Of a DNA stretch of 5,924 nt, positions 1 to 4,996 are shown one piece after another. Position 1 is the stretch's first letter. Each line of letters opens with the position of its first letter. The DNA is from Ruminococcus sp. UBA3387 (lineage in GTDB: Bacteria; Bacillota; Clostridia; Oscillospirales; Ruminococcaceae). The DNA lies in the NCBI GenBank assembly GCA_002358895.1, contig DEPR01000086.1, positions 21,474 to 27,397 on the forward strand, written 5' to 3'. The position numbers and the translations under genes are program-made. Below the pieces are notes generated by a model that searched no databases, was not told where the DNA came from, and worked only from the letters and a program-made list of their open reading frames with translations.

Positions 1-539
1 TTTGAGTAGTTGGTTTCTCTGTTTATTTTAAGAGGAATGTTGTGAGCCTCTGCGTATTCAATTTCTTCTTCTCTTGACTTGATGTCCCAGATTCTCCAAG
101 GAGCAATGATTTCCATATCAGGAGCAAAAGCCTTGATAGCAAGCTCAAATCTTACCTGGTCATTACCCTTACCTGTACAGCCGTGGCAGATAGCGTCTGC
201 ACCTTCGGCAATAGCGATTTCAGCAATTCTCTTTGCAATAATAGGTCTTGCGAAAGAAGTACCCAGCATATATCTGTTTTCATAGAGAGCACCGGCCTGA
301 ACAGTCGGGTAAACATAATCCTGAATGAATTCTTCTTTAAGGTCCTCAATATAGAGCTTTGAAGCACCTGTCTTGATAGCTTTTTCCTCAAGTCCGTCAA
401 GTTCAGTACCCTGTCCAACGTCGCCTGAAACAGCGATAACTTCACAGTTATTGTAATTTTCCTTCAACCACGGAATAATAATTGAAGTATCAAGACCACC
501 TGAATAAGCCAAAACAACCTTTTTGATTTCCTTTGCCAT
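1..539 (-). CDS. argG: Argininosuccinate synthase, N-terminal part (runs off left edge)
   Basis: Argininosuccinate synthase joins citrulline and aspartate using ATP, the penultimate step of arginine synthesis in the cytoplasm. The 179 visible codons start [19 protein letters not shown], with the ATP-pyrophosphatase P-loop SGGLDTS at residues 13-19. They continue through SGDVGQG, the family motif [14 protein letters not shown] and APWRIWD. Family members are about 400 residues, so over half the protein lies beyond the window and no stop is seen. The ATG at 539-537 is chosen because GGAGG (552-548) lies 8 bases upstream and the protein begins at the usual point just before the P-loop. A promoter lies about 65 bp upstream. 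What follows it (argH is a common partner) cannot be seen. Identification is very secure. Confidence 0.97.
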   Translation of the reverse strand, partial: MAKEIKKVVLAYSGGLDTSIIIPWLKENYNNCEVIAVSGDVGQGTELDGLEEKAIKTGASKLYIEDLKEEFIQDYVYPTVQAGALYENRYMLGTSFARPIIAKRIAEIAIAEGADAICHGCTGKGNDQVRFELAIKAFAPDMEIIAPWRIWDIKSREEEIEYAEAHNIPLKINRETNYS

Positions 540-573
540 AATTAAATCCTCCGTTAATAAATTTTATGGTAAC

Positions 574-604
574 AGTCATTGACTGCGTTATCATTACAAT
601 GACT
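574..604 (-). repeat. Inverted repeat at the argG transcription start (candidate operator or leader hairpin)
   Basis: The perfect 8-bp arms AGTCATTG (574-581) and CAATGACT (597-604) are separated by 15 bp. The left arm is also part of a smaller palindrome, AGTCATTGACT (574-584). The repeat sits just downstream of the -10 box and covers the predicted start site and first part of the argG leader. A repressor site is the natural reading; a 5' stem-loop is possible. The cognate factor is unknown. Confidence 0.45.
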
Positions 605-632
605 ATTATACACCATTATGAATTTTTGTCAA
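605..632 (-). promoter_or_regulatory. Sigma-A-type promoter of argG
   Basis: On the minus strand there is a perfect -35 TTGACA (632-627), a 16-bp spacer and a perfect -10 TATAAT (610-605). Transcription would start near 598, giving a leader of about 60 nt before the argG ATG at 539. Two inverted repeats flank or overlap this promoter, which suggests repression. No start-site data are available, but the consensus match is strong. Confidence 0.8.
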
Positions 633-639
633 GCACTTT

Positions 640-664
640 TGCATAAAAAATTAAAAAATATGCA
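640..664. repeat. TGCATA-N13-TATGCA inverted repeat upstream of the argG -35 (candidate ArgR-like site)
   Basis: Perfect arms TGCATA (640-645) and TATGCA (659-664) flank a 13-bp run of only A and T. The repeat ends a few bases upstream of the argG -35 box. The left half with its A-tract resembles the loose ARG-box pattern (TGNATA followed by an A/T run), and argG is a classic ArgR target, so ArgR is a plausible but unproven ligand. Further TATGCA copies occur at 712-717 and 732-737, the latter within TATGCATA. Confidence 0.35.
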
Positions 665-852
665 CAAATTCGTATTTCTTTATGTATAAACACATACAAT
701 ATACAATTAAATATGCAAATTTAATAAATTTTATGCATAGGTCATAATAAAAACTCAAACTGAATATAGATTATATAAATGCACATTCAGCATACCAAAT
801 AATTATACCATATATATAAAGAAAATGCAAGAAAAATTCTCCTAAAAACGAC
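665..852. other. AT-rich intergenic stretch between divergent argG and flavin reductase genes
   Basis: I see no coding region or RNA gene here. The stretch is very AT-rich and contains repeated ATGCA words (712-717, 732-739, 779-783, 825-829). An imperfect inverted repeat runs from 713 to 738 (ATGCA ... TGCAT around two AAATTT blocks). These may be regulator half-sites for argG, or chance words in AT-rich DNA. Confidence 0.4.
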
Positions 853-881
853 TTGAAAATGTATGATTTTTAAGTTATAAT
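853..881 (+). promoter_or_regulatory. Sigma-A-type promoter of the flavin-reductase gene
   Basis: TTGAAA (853-858) and TATAAT (876-881) are separated by 17 bp. The start would fall near 888, which helps decide the start codon of the gene: the in-frame GTG at 886 would lie at or before the first transcribed base. Confidence 0.75.
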
Positions 882-918
882 ATATGTGTTTTATAAAACA
901 AGAAAGGCTGGTAAGTTT

Positions 919-1455
919 ATGGGTAACAATTTAGAAGCATTGGGTTATAGAAGAATTGAGCCTGAAAATATTATTTCCGAGCAAATAAATCCATTTCAGA
1001 TGATAGGAAAGGATTGGATGCTTGTTACTGCAGGAGATGAAAACGGCTGGAATACAATGACAGCGTCCTGGGGCTTTATGGGTGTAATGTGGGGGAAGAA
1101 TGTTGCAACAACCGTTATCCGTCCACAGAGATATACAAGAGAATTTGCCGATAAGGCTGATTATTTCACACTCAGCTTTTTTGGTGAGGATATGAGGAAA
1201 GCCTTGTCCTATTGTGGAAGCCATAGCGGACGTGATGTGAATAAGGCTGAAGAAACAGGTCTGACACCTGTGTTTGTTGACGGTACAACAACATTTGAAC
1301 AGGCTGAAACAGTAATAGTATGTAAAAAGCTGTACGTTCAGGAAATGACACCTGAAAGCTTTGAGGATAATACAATAGATGAAAAGTGGTATGCCGAAAA
1401 GGACTATCATATTCAGTATATTGGTGAAATCAAGGCTGTATATGTTAAAGACTAA
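919..1455 (+). CDS. Flavin reductase-like (FMN-binding split-barrel) protein
   Basis: This 178-residue protein fits the flavin reductase-like FMN-binding split-barrel family. These enzymes bind FMN and use NAD(P)H to reduce flavin or small substrates in the cytoplasm. Seen in the sequence: WNTMTASWGFMGVMWGK (44-60), typical of the flavin-binding strand region; TVIRPQRYTREF (65-76); and HSGRDVNKAEETGLTP (102-117). There is no signal peptide or membrane segment. I prefer ATG 919 to the in-frame GTG at 886, because the GTG lies at the predicted transcription start, whereas GAAAGG (902-907) precedes the ATG by 11 bases, a rather long spacing. The gene stands alone between its promoter and a terminator, so the substrate cannot be inferred from neighbours. 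Family call is good; exact reaction unknown. Confidence 0.85.
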   Translation: MGNNLEALGYRRIEPENIISEQINPFQMIGKDWMLVTAGDENGWNTMTASWGFMGVMWGKNVATTVIRPQRYTREFADKADYFTLSFFGEDMRKALSYCGSHSGRDVNKAEETGLTPVFVDGTTTFEQAETVIVCKKLYVQEMTPESFEDNTIDEKWYAEKDYHIQYIGEIKAVYVKD

Positions 1456-1460
1456 AAATT

Positions 1461-1488
1461 AAGGGACTGCAAACGCAGCCCCTTTTTT
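1461..1488. terminator. Bidirectional terminator between the flavin-reductase gene and sigG
   Basis: AAGGG-A-CTGC (1461-1470) pairs with GCAG-C-CCCTT (1475-1484) around an AAAC loop, with one A-C mismatch. A T-run (1483-1488) follows on the plus strand. Read on the minus strand, the same hairpin is followed by AATTTTTA (1460-1453). It therefore probably ends both convergent transcripts; the sigG stop codon (1489-1487) abuts the stem. Confidence 0.8.
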
Positions 1489-2257
1489 ATATCTGATTTT
1501 TAATTTTACTTAATGCACCCTTTTCAAGCCTTGAAACCTGTGCCTGGGATATGCCGATGTTTTCTGCTACCTCAACCTGTGTCTTTCCCTGAAAGAATCG
1601 AAGATACATAATGGTTTTTTCCCGTGAGGAAAGTGAGCTGATAGCTTCCTTGATGGATAGCTCCTCAATCCAGTCGGTAGCGTCGTTGTTGTCCCCCACC
1701 TGATCAAGAACGTAAAGGGTGTCGCCTGCATCTGAGTATACAGGTTCGTATAATGATATAGGGTCGCTTACCGATTCAAGTGCAGTTACGACTTCACTTC
1801 GTTTTGCACCGATTTCCTGAGCGATTTCGTCTACAGTAGGCTCACGTTGATGCATATTTGTCAGCTTTTCCTTTGCCTGCATAGCCTTGTAAGCCATATC
1901 ACGAAGTGAACGGCTGACTCTCAAGGGTTGGTAATCACGCATAAAGCGTCTTAACTCTCCGAGTATCATCGGCACAGCATAGGTTGAAAGCTTTACATCT
2001 AAATTTATATCAAAATTATCTATTGCCTTTATAAGCCCCACAACACCTACCTGAAACAGGTCGTCAGCCGATTCTCCACGGCTGACAAAGCGTTGCAGAA
2101 CACTGAGAACAAGCCTTAGATTTCCTTTTATAAGCTGTTCACGGGCTTCCTTGTCGCCTTGTTTTGCACGTTTAAGAAGCTCAATCTTTTCAGCTTCTTT
2201 TAAAACAGTCAGCTCATCGGTGTTGACACCGCTTATTTCAACTTTATTATATTGCAT
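1487..2257 (-). CDS. sigG: RNA polymerase sporulation sigma factor G
   Basis: Sigma-G directs late forespore transcription (for example spore-coat-protecting proteins and germination genes) after engulfment. The 256-residue protein matches the usual sigma-G length. It opens with NKVEISGVNTDELTVLKEAE, very like the B. subtilis N-terminus. Region 2 spans about 41-112 (NLRLVLSVLQRF, DDLFQVGVVGLIKAIDNFD, STYAVPMILGELRRFMRD). Region 3 spans about 113-190 (PLRVSRSLRDMAYKA). Region 4 spans about 200-253, with the helix-turn-helix TQVEVAENIGISQAQVSRLE. The ATG at 2257 is supported by AGGAG (2267-2263) 5 bases upstream. It lies directly downstream of spoIIGA-sigE in the order known from Bacillus and Clostridium. 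The residue aligning with B. subtilis Asn45, reported to matter for the anti-sigma CsfB, is Lys44 here. Its SD lies inside an 11-bp inverted repeat. Confidence 0.97.
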   Translation of the reverse strand: MQYNKVEISGVNTDELTVLKEAEKIELLKRAKQGDKEAREQLIKGNLRLVLSVLQRFVSRGESADDLFQVGVVGLIKAIDNFDINLDVKLSTYAVPMILGELRRFMRDYQPLRVSRSLRDMAYKAMQAKEKLTNMHQREPTVDEIAQEIGAKRSEVVTALESVSDPISLYEPVYSDAGDTLYVLDQVGDNNDATDWIEELSIKEAISSLSSREKTIMYLRFFQGKTQVEVAENIGISQAQVSRLEKGALSKIKNQI

Positions 2258-2261
2258 ATTA

Positions 2262-2301
2262 ACTCCTGAGGTTTTGATAATAAAATTATTACCTCAGGAG
2301 T
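2262..2301 (-). promoter_or_regulatory. RBS-sequestering hairpin in the sigE-sigG intergenic region
   Basis: Perfect 11-bp inverted arms lie at 2262-2272 (ACTCCTGAGGT) and 2291-2301 (ACCTCAGGAGT), separated by 18 bp. In a minus-strand transcript reading through from sigE, the 3' arm contains the sigG Shine-Dalgarno AGGAG (2267-2263), so the RBS would be paired 5 bases before the sigG ATG. Neither strand shows a proper T-run after the stem, so it is unlikely to be a terminator. A protein operator is an alternative, because each arm contains a near-palindrome (CCTGAGG or CCTCAGG). Confidence 0.8.
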
Positions 2302-2313
2302 ATATTTATATGC
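2284..2313 (-). promoter_or_regulatory. Sigma-F-like (forespore) promoter of sigG
   Basis: On the minus strand, GCATA (2313-2309) fits the sigma-F -35 pattern GYWTA. GGTAATAATT (2293-2284) fits the -10 pattern GGNRANAMTW at every position. The spacer is 15 bp, about one base shorter than the consensus I recall. A sigma-G reading (GCATA, 18 bp, then AATAATT) is weaker but could allow auto-activation. The start would fall near 2277, inside the hairpin loop, leaving a leader of about 20 nt with an unpaired SD. Confidence 0.6.
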
Positions 2314-2343
2314 AGTTGTGCTTAATGGAAATTTTTACAGACC

Positions 2344-3063
2344 TCAGCAGATTTTTTCAAGATTTGCTCTTATGGACTTGATAATGCGTTTTTCAAGTCG
2401 TGATATGTAAGACTGGGATATGCCGACAATGTCAGCAACCTGTTTCTGGGTCATTTCCTTGCCGTTTGTAATGCCGAATCTCATCTCCATAATCTGCCTT
2501 TCACGAGGCTCAAGACGACTGATTTCTTTCAGCAACAGCTCCTTTTCCACCTGGGATTCAATATCACGGTTTACCGTGTCATCATCTGTGCCGAGAATGT
2601 CAGACAATAAAAGCTCATTACCGTCCCAGTCAATGTTCAACGGCTCATCAATGGAAATTTCATTACGATATTGAGACGCCTTACGCAGAAACATAAGTAT
2701 TTCATTTTCAATGCAACGTGAAGCGTATGTGGCAAGCTTTATGTTTTTGTCAGGACAGAATGTCCTGACAGCCTTGATTAATCCGATTGTACCGATTGAA
2801 ATCAGGTCCTCAAGCCCCACACCTGTTGATTCGAACTTTTTGGCAATGTAAACTACAAGCCTGAGATTGTGTACAATCAATAATTCACGGGCTTTCTTTT
2901 CATCAGTCTTTATCAGCTCAAAAGCCTTTTCTTCATCTTCCTTTGAAAGGGGAGGGGGAAGTGAGTCTGACCCGTTTATGTAATCAACCGTGTCAGTTTC
3001 ATCTGTAAAACACCTTCGTAAAATGCCTGTGATTTTCTGCTGGATTGTAAGTAAGAGGTTCAT
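2344..3063 (-). CDS. sigE: RNA polymerase sporulation sigma factor E (pro-sigma-E)
   Basis: Sigma-E is the early mother-cell sigma factor, made as an inactive, membrane-associated precursor. The 239-residue protein matches the B. subtilis length. Residues 1-28 form a pro-sequence ([18 protein letters not shown] then acidic DETDTVDY). By analogy with B. subtilis, SpoIIGA would cut after Tyr28, just before [13 protein letters not shown]. Region 2 includes [27 protein letters not shown] and [21 protein letters not shown] (about 66-127). The block [26 protein letters not shown] (137-162) is highly diagnostic. The region 4 helix-turn-helix is [22 protein letters not shown] (205-226). AAAGGA (3077-3072) precedes the ATG by 8 bases. 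It follows spoIIGA after 19 bases, in one transcription unit. Confidence 0.97.
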   Translation of the reverse strand: MNLLLTIQQKITGILRRCFTDETDTVDYINGSDSLPPPLSKEDEEKAFELIKTDEKKARELLIVHNLRLVVYIAKKFESTGVGLEDLISIGTIGLIKAVRTFCPDKNIKLATYASRCIENEILMFLRKASQYRNEISIDEPLNIDWDGNELLLSDILGTDDDTVNRDIESQVEKELLLKEISRLEPRERQIMEMRFGITNGKEMTQKQVADIVGISQSYISRLEKRIIKSIRANLEKIC

Positions 3064-3082
3064 ATGTAGTGTCCTTTCTGCT

Positions 3083-3913
3083 TCAAGATAATAAGTCGGG
3101 GTTAAATATAGCCCGTGCTTTCTGGTTTTCGTTCCTTGTAATTCCTACACAGCATTTTACAACTTTGGAGTTTTTGCGACTGTCCGTAATTGTAACTTTT
3201 CCCTTTGAGGTTATAGGTATAACGCTTTCACCGGATATGGTTGAACAAGGGGTCAGCCTGAAACCAGCCTGTAAATGAACTCTGTCATTGTCAAGATTAA
3301 AATGGTCATATAGCTCATTACAGCAGAATATTACTACAGGTGTTGCAGTAAACGGATCACAAAGCCTGTTGCCACTGTCTGATATTGCAGGTAACTCAAG
3401 CTGATAATCACCGATAGAGTATATAGCCTTGTAGCTTTCGGATAAGCTGAATTTTTTATATAGTAACCACTCGTAAATTGAAATAATGCAGTAAATAAGT
3501 ATAGTTGCAACAGTCATATGCAACAGGGAAATGTTAAAATAAACAGTAAAGTTTTTTATGTAAATTATACTGCTTCCTACAGCCTGCCAGATGATGAAGC
3601 AAATTCCTGTAAAAATCAGATTCATAAAGAAATACAGAAAAATATATCTGATGAACTTCTTTATGCTGTTGACCTTGAAAGCAATCAGCACTATAAGAGA
3701 GGATACAGCAATCTTAATAATAGCAATCAGTGCTGATTTAATAAAGCTGTCGCTCTGAGCGATTACAAGCAAAGAAGCTATCCCACCGATTATGCTTGAT
3801 ATGCCGGCCCTAAGCTTGCTAATATCATAGTGAGTGATTTTGGAAATGCATTTTATGTAAACTATAGTTATAACGGCATTTGTGATTATGAGAACGTCAA
3901 GATATATCTTCAT
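3083..3913 (-). CDS. spoIIGA: Sigma-E processing aspartyl peptidase SpoIIGA
   Basis: SpoIIGA is the membrane-bound protease that removes the pro-sequence of sigma-E at the sporulation septum, triggered from the forespore by SpoIIR. The 276-residue protein has about five hydrophobic segments in its N-terminal half (about 4-24, 36-53, 58-79, 87-112, 124-152). A soluble C-terminal aspartyl-protease domain follows, with the catalytic motif ISDSGN (177-182; Asp179) in [20 protein letters not shown]. The C-terminal end NPDLLS is typical of the family. It is somewhat shorter than the B. subtilis protein (about 309). The ATG at 3913 has an excellent GGGAGG (3926-3921) 7 bases upstream. It sits immediately upstream of its substrate gene sigE, the classic spoIIG arrangement, behind a promoter with a Spo0A-type box. 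Confidence 0.95.
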   Translation of the reverse strand: MKIYLDVLIITNAVITIVYIKCISKITHYDISKLRAGISSIIGGIASLLVIAQSDSFIKSALIAIIKIAVSSLIVLIAFKVNSIKKFIRYIFLYFFMNLIFTGICFIIWQAVGSSIIYIKNFTVYFNISLLHMTVATILIYCIISIYEWLLYKKFSLSESYKAIYSIGDYQLELPAISDSGNRLCDPFTATPVVIFCCNELYDHFNLDNDRVHLQAGFRLTPCSTISGESVIPITSKGKVTITDSRKNSKVVKCCVGITRNENQKARAIFNPDLLS

Positions 3914-3943
3914 TAAATCGCCTCCCGTAACCGTTATGACTTA

Positions 3944-3977
3944 ATTATATCAAATGCAGGATGATGATTTTGTCGAT
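3944..3977 (-). promoter_or_regulatory. spoIIG operon promoter with candidate Spo0A box
   Basis: On the minus strand, TATAAT (3949-3944) is preceded by TCGACA (3976-3971), a one-mismatch -35, across an unusually long 21-bp gap. The same bases read TGTCGAT on the plus strand (3971-3977), matching the Spo0A box TGTCGAA at 6 of 7 positions, within TTTTGTCGATTT. A weaker second copy, TTATACA on the minus strand (3989-3983), lies 12 bp upstream in the same orientation. B. subtilis spoIIG likewise has a -35 about 22 bp from its -10, overlapped by Spo0A boxes, so Spo0A~P activation is a well-founded inference. Confidence 0.65.
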
Positions 3978-3987
3978 TTCATTGTAT

Positions 3988-4018
3988 AAAAAATAAAACC
4001 TGTGCTAAGACAGGTTTT
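3988..4018 (-). terminator. Terminator of the AraC-family gene
   Basis: A perfect 9-bp stem, AAAACCTGT (3995-4003) with ACAGGTTTT (4010-4018), encloses a 6-base loop. On the minus strand it is followed by ATTTTTT (3994-3988). The stop codon of the regulator (4007-4005) lies in the loop, so the 5' arm is coding. It ends just upstream of the spoIIG promoter and would shield it from read-through. Confidence 0.8.
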
Positions 4019-4889
4019 TGTGATTTGGTTTGTGTTGTCTGAATTTTTTAGGGGTTATGCCTTTGTGTCGCTTGAAGCATTTAATCATATGACTGCAATC
4101 AGAAAATCCCGTTTCCTGACTGATGTAGTTCAGGTCAAAATCTGTGAACAACAGGAAATCCTCAACCTTGATAACACGCATTTCTTCTATGTATTCCTTG
4201 CAGGTCTTGCCGTAAACGGATAAAAACTTTTTTGCGAAGTATGAGTAACTCATACCGCATTCCTTTGCAATGTCGGTTATTTTTGTGCCATCGTTAAGGT
4301 GAGAATCTATAAATTCCGTGATGTTGTAGATTGTGTATGTGTCGTCATCTTTAAAAACCTCGTTGCCGATAACAAAGCCGTTGTCCTGCCATATCCTGAG
4401 TATGTCAATCAAAAGCTGATAAATTCGCCCCTGAACTATAAGCTCATAGCCGTATTCCTGCCCGTACATTTCATTAATGCATTGTCTGATTATTTCTTCA
4501 GCCTTTATCTGTGAAGTGATTTCAGCAGGAAAGAAAATATTCATACGATTTTTTTCAGCGTGTCTGAAAATGCTTCTCAGCTTTGGAGCATAAGCAGGAG
4601 TGAGGTTGAGTCGGTTGATGTCAAACTTGATTACAGCATATTTTAACGGTCTCTCATCAACGGCAAAAATAGAATGTACAGATTTGGGGTGAAAAATAAT
4701 CATATCACCTTCGTCAACAATATAGCTGTTTTCGCCATCACGCATTTCAGCAGTTCCGTCAAGCATAAGTATGATTTCCATAAAATAATGCCAGTGAGGA
4801 CGGATAGGGAAGTCTTCATCAGCAGAGTTGAAATAAAAACATTCTATGGGTCTGTCAAGATAATCATTCTGTTCAAACAAATAATGCAT
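4005..4889 (-). CDS. AraC-family transcriptional regulator with N-terminal cupin
   Basis: This 294-residue regulator has an N-terminal sugar-sensing cupin domain (about 20-90), seen in RPHWHYFMEIILMLDGTAEMRDG and VDEGDMIIFHPKSVHSIF with the usual His and Glu/Gly pattern. The C-terminal AraC/XylS DNA-binding domain (about 186-285) has two helix-turn-helix units, ITDIAKECGMSYSYFAKKF (204-222) and LNYISQETGFSDCSHMIKCFKRHKGITPKKFR (253-284). The last of these is the family signature. The ATG at 4889 has GGAGG (4900-4896) 6 bases upstream. It is transcribed divergently from a GH113-like glycoside hydrolase across a 107-bp gap, so it most likely controls that gene in response to a mannan- or other sugar-derived ligand. 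Ligand and targets are inference. Confidence 0.92.
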   Translation of the reverse strand: MHYLFEQNDYLDRPIECFYFNSADEDFPIRPHWHYFMEIILMLDGTAEMRDGENSYIVDEGDMIIFHPKSVHSIFAVDERPLKYAVIKFDINRLNLTPAYAPKLRSIFRHAEKNRMNIFFPAEITSQIKAEEIIRQCINEMYGQEYGYELIVQGRIYQLLIDILRIWQDNGFVIGNEVFKDDDTYTIYNITEFIDSHLNDGTKITDIAKECGMSYSYFAKKFLSVYGKTCKEYIEEMRVIKVEDFLLFTDFDLNYISQETGFSDCSHMIKCFKRHKGITPKKFRQHKPNHKNLS

Positions 4890-4893
4890 AACA

Positions 4894-4906
4894 ATCCTCC
4901 GAGGAT
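4894..4906. repeat. Short palindrome over the AraC-gene ribosome binding site
   Basis: ATCCTC-C-GAGGAT is a perfect 13-bp palindrome with 6-bp arms around one central base. It contains the Shine-Dalgarno of the AraC-family gene. It could be a small protein-binding site; as RNA it would make only a 5-bp stem with a 3-base loop. It may also be chance, since SD-like words are self-complementary with few changes. Confidence 0.35.
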
Positions 4907-4933
4907 AGATTTTTACAATTTTTAAACATATAT

Positions 4934-4962
4934 ATTATATCATATTGTCCTGCAAATTGCTA
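4934..4962 (-). promoter_or_regulatory. Probable promoter of the AraC-family gene
   Basis: A perfect -10 TATAAT (4939-4934) lies on the minus strand. The -35 position at 17 bp holds TAGCAA (4962-4957), a poor match, which fits a promoter that needs an activator or is weakly expressed. It overlaps the divergent hydrolase promoter, so both could be controlled from one site. Confidence 0.5.
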
Positions 4963-4973
4963 TACTTTATAAA
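4945..4973 (+). promoter_or_regulatory. Probable promoter of the GH113-like gene
   Basis: TTGTCC (4945-4950) and TATAAA (4968-4973) are 17 bp apart. Alternatively, TGCTATACT (4958-4966) is an extended -10 lacking a good -35. The spacer holds a small palindrome, GCAA-A-TTGC (4952-4960), a candidate operator. The imperfect boxes suit an AraC-activated promoter. Confidence 0.45.
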
Positions 4974-4996
4974 GAAAATTTTCGGGAGGTATTATT

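Noticed and set aside
152..445. 97-codon minus-strand frame inside argG
   Set aside because: It overlaps argG in another frame on the same strand; the argG frame shows all family motifs.
886..918. GTG at 886 as start of the flavin-reductase gene, adding 11 residues
   Set aside because: The predicted transcription start is about 888, no RBS lies before it, and the ATG at 919 has GAAAGG upstream.
931..1410. Long open frame of 159 codons antisense to the flavin-reductase gene
   Set aside because: It lies wholly opposite a clear family member, has cysteine- and isoleucine-rich composition without a recognisable domain, and no convincing RBS.
2262..2301. The 11-bp inverted repeat as a sigE terminator
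   Set aside because: The stem is followed by TAATATG on the minus strand, with no T-run, and by TATATTTATA on the plus strand, so intrinsic termination is unlikely; RBS pairing explains it better.
3069..3736. Plus-strand frames opposite spoIIGA
   Set aside because: They are short, lack RBS support and are shadows of a gene with membrane segments and a catalytic DSGN motif.
4674..4925. 83-codon plus-strand frame opposite the start of the AraC gene
   Set aside because: It would run through the AraC RBS and promoter and has no recognisable features.
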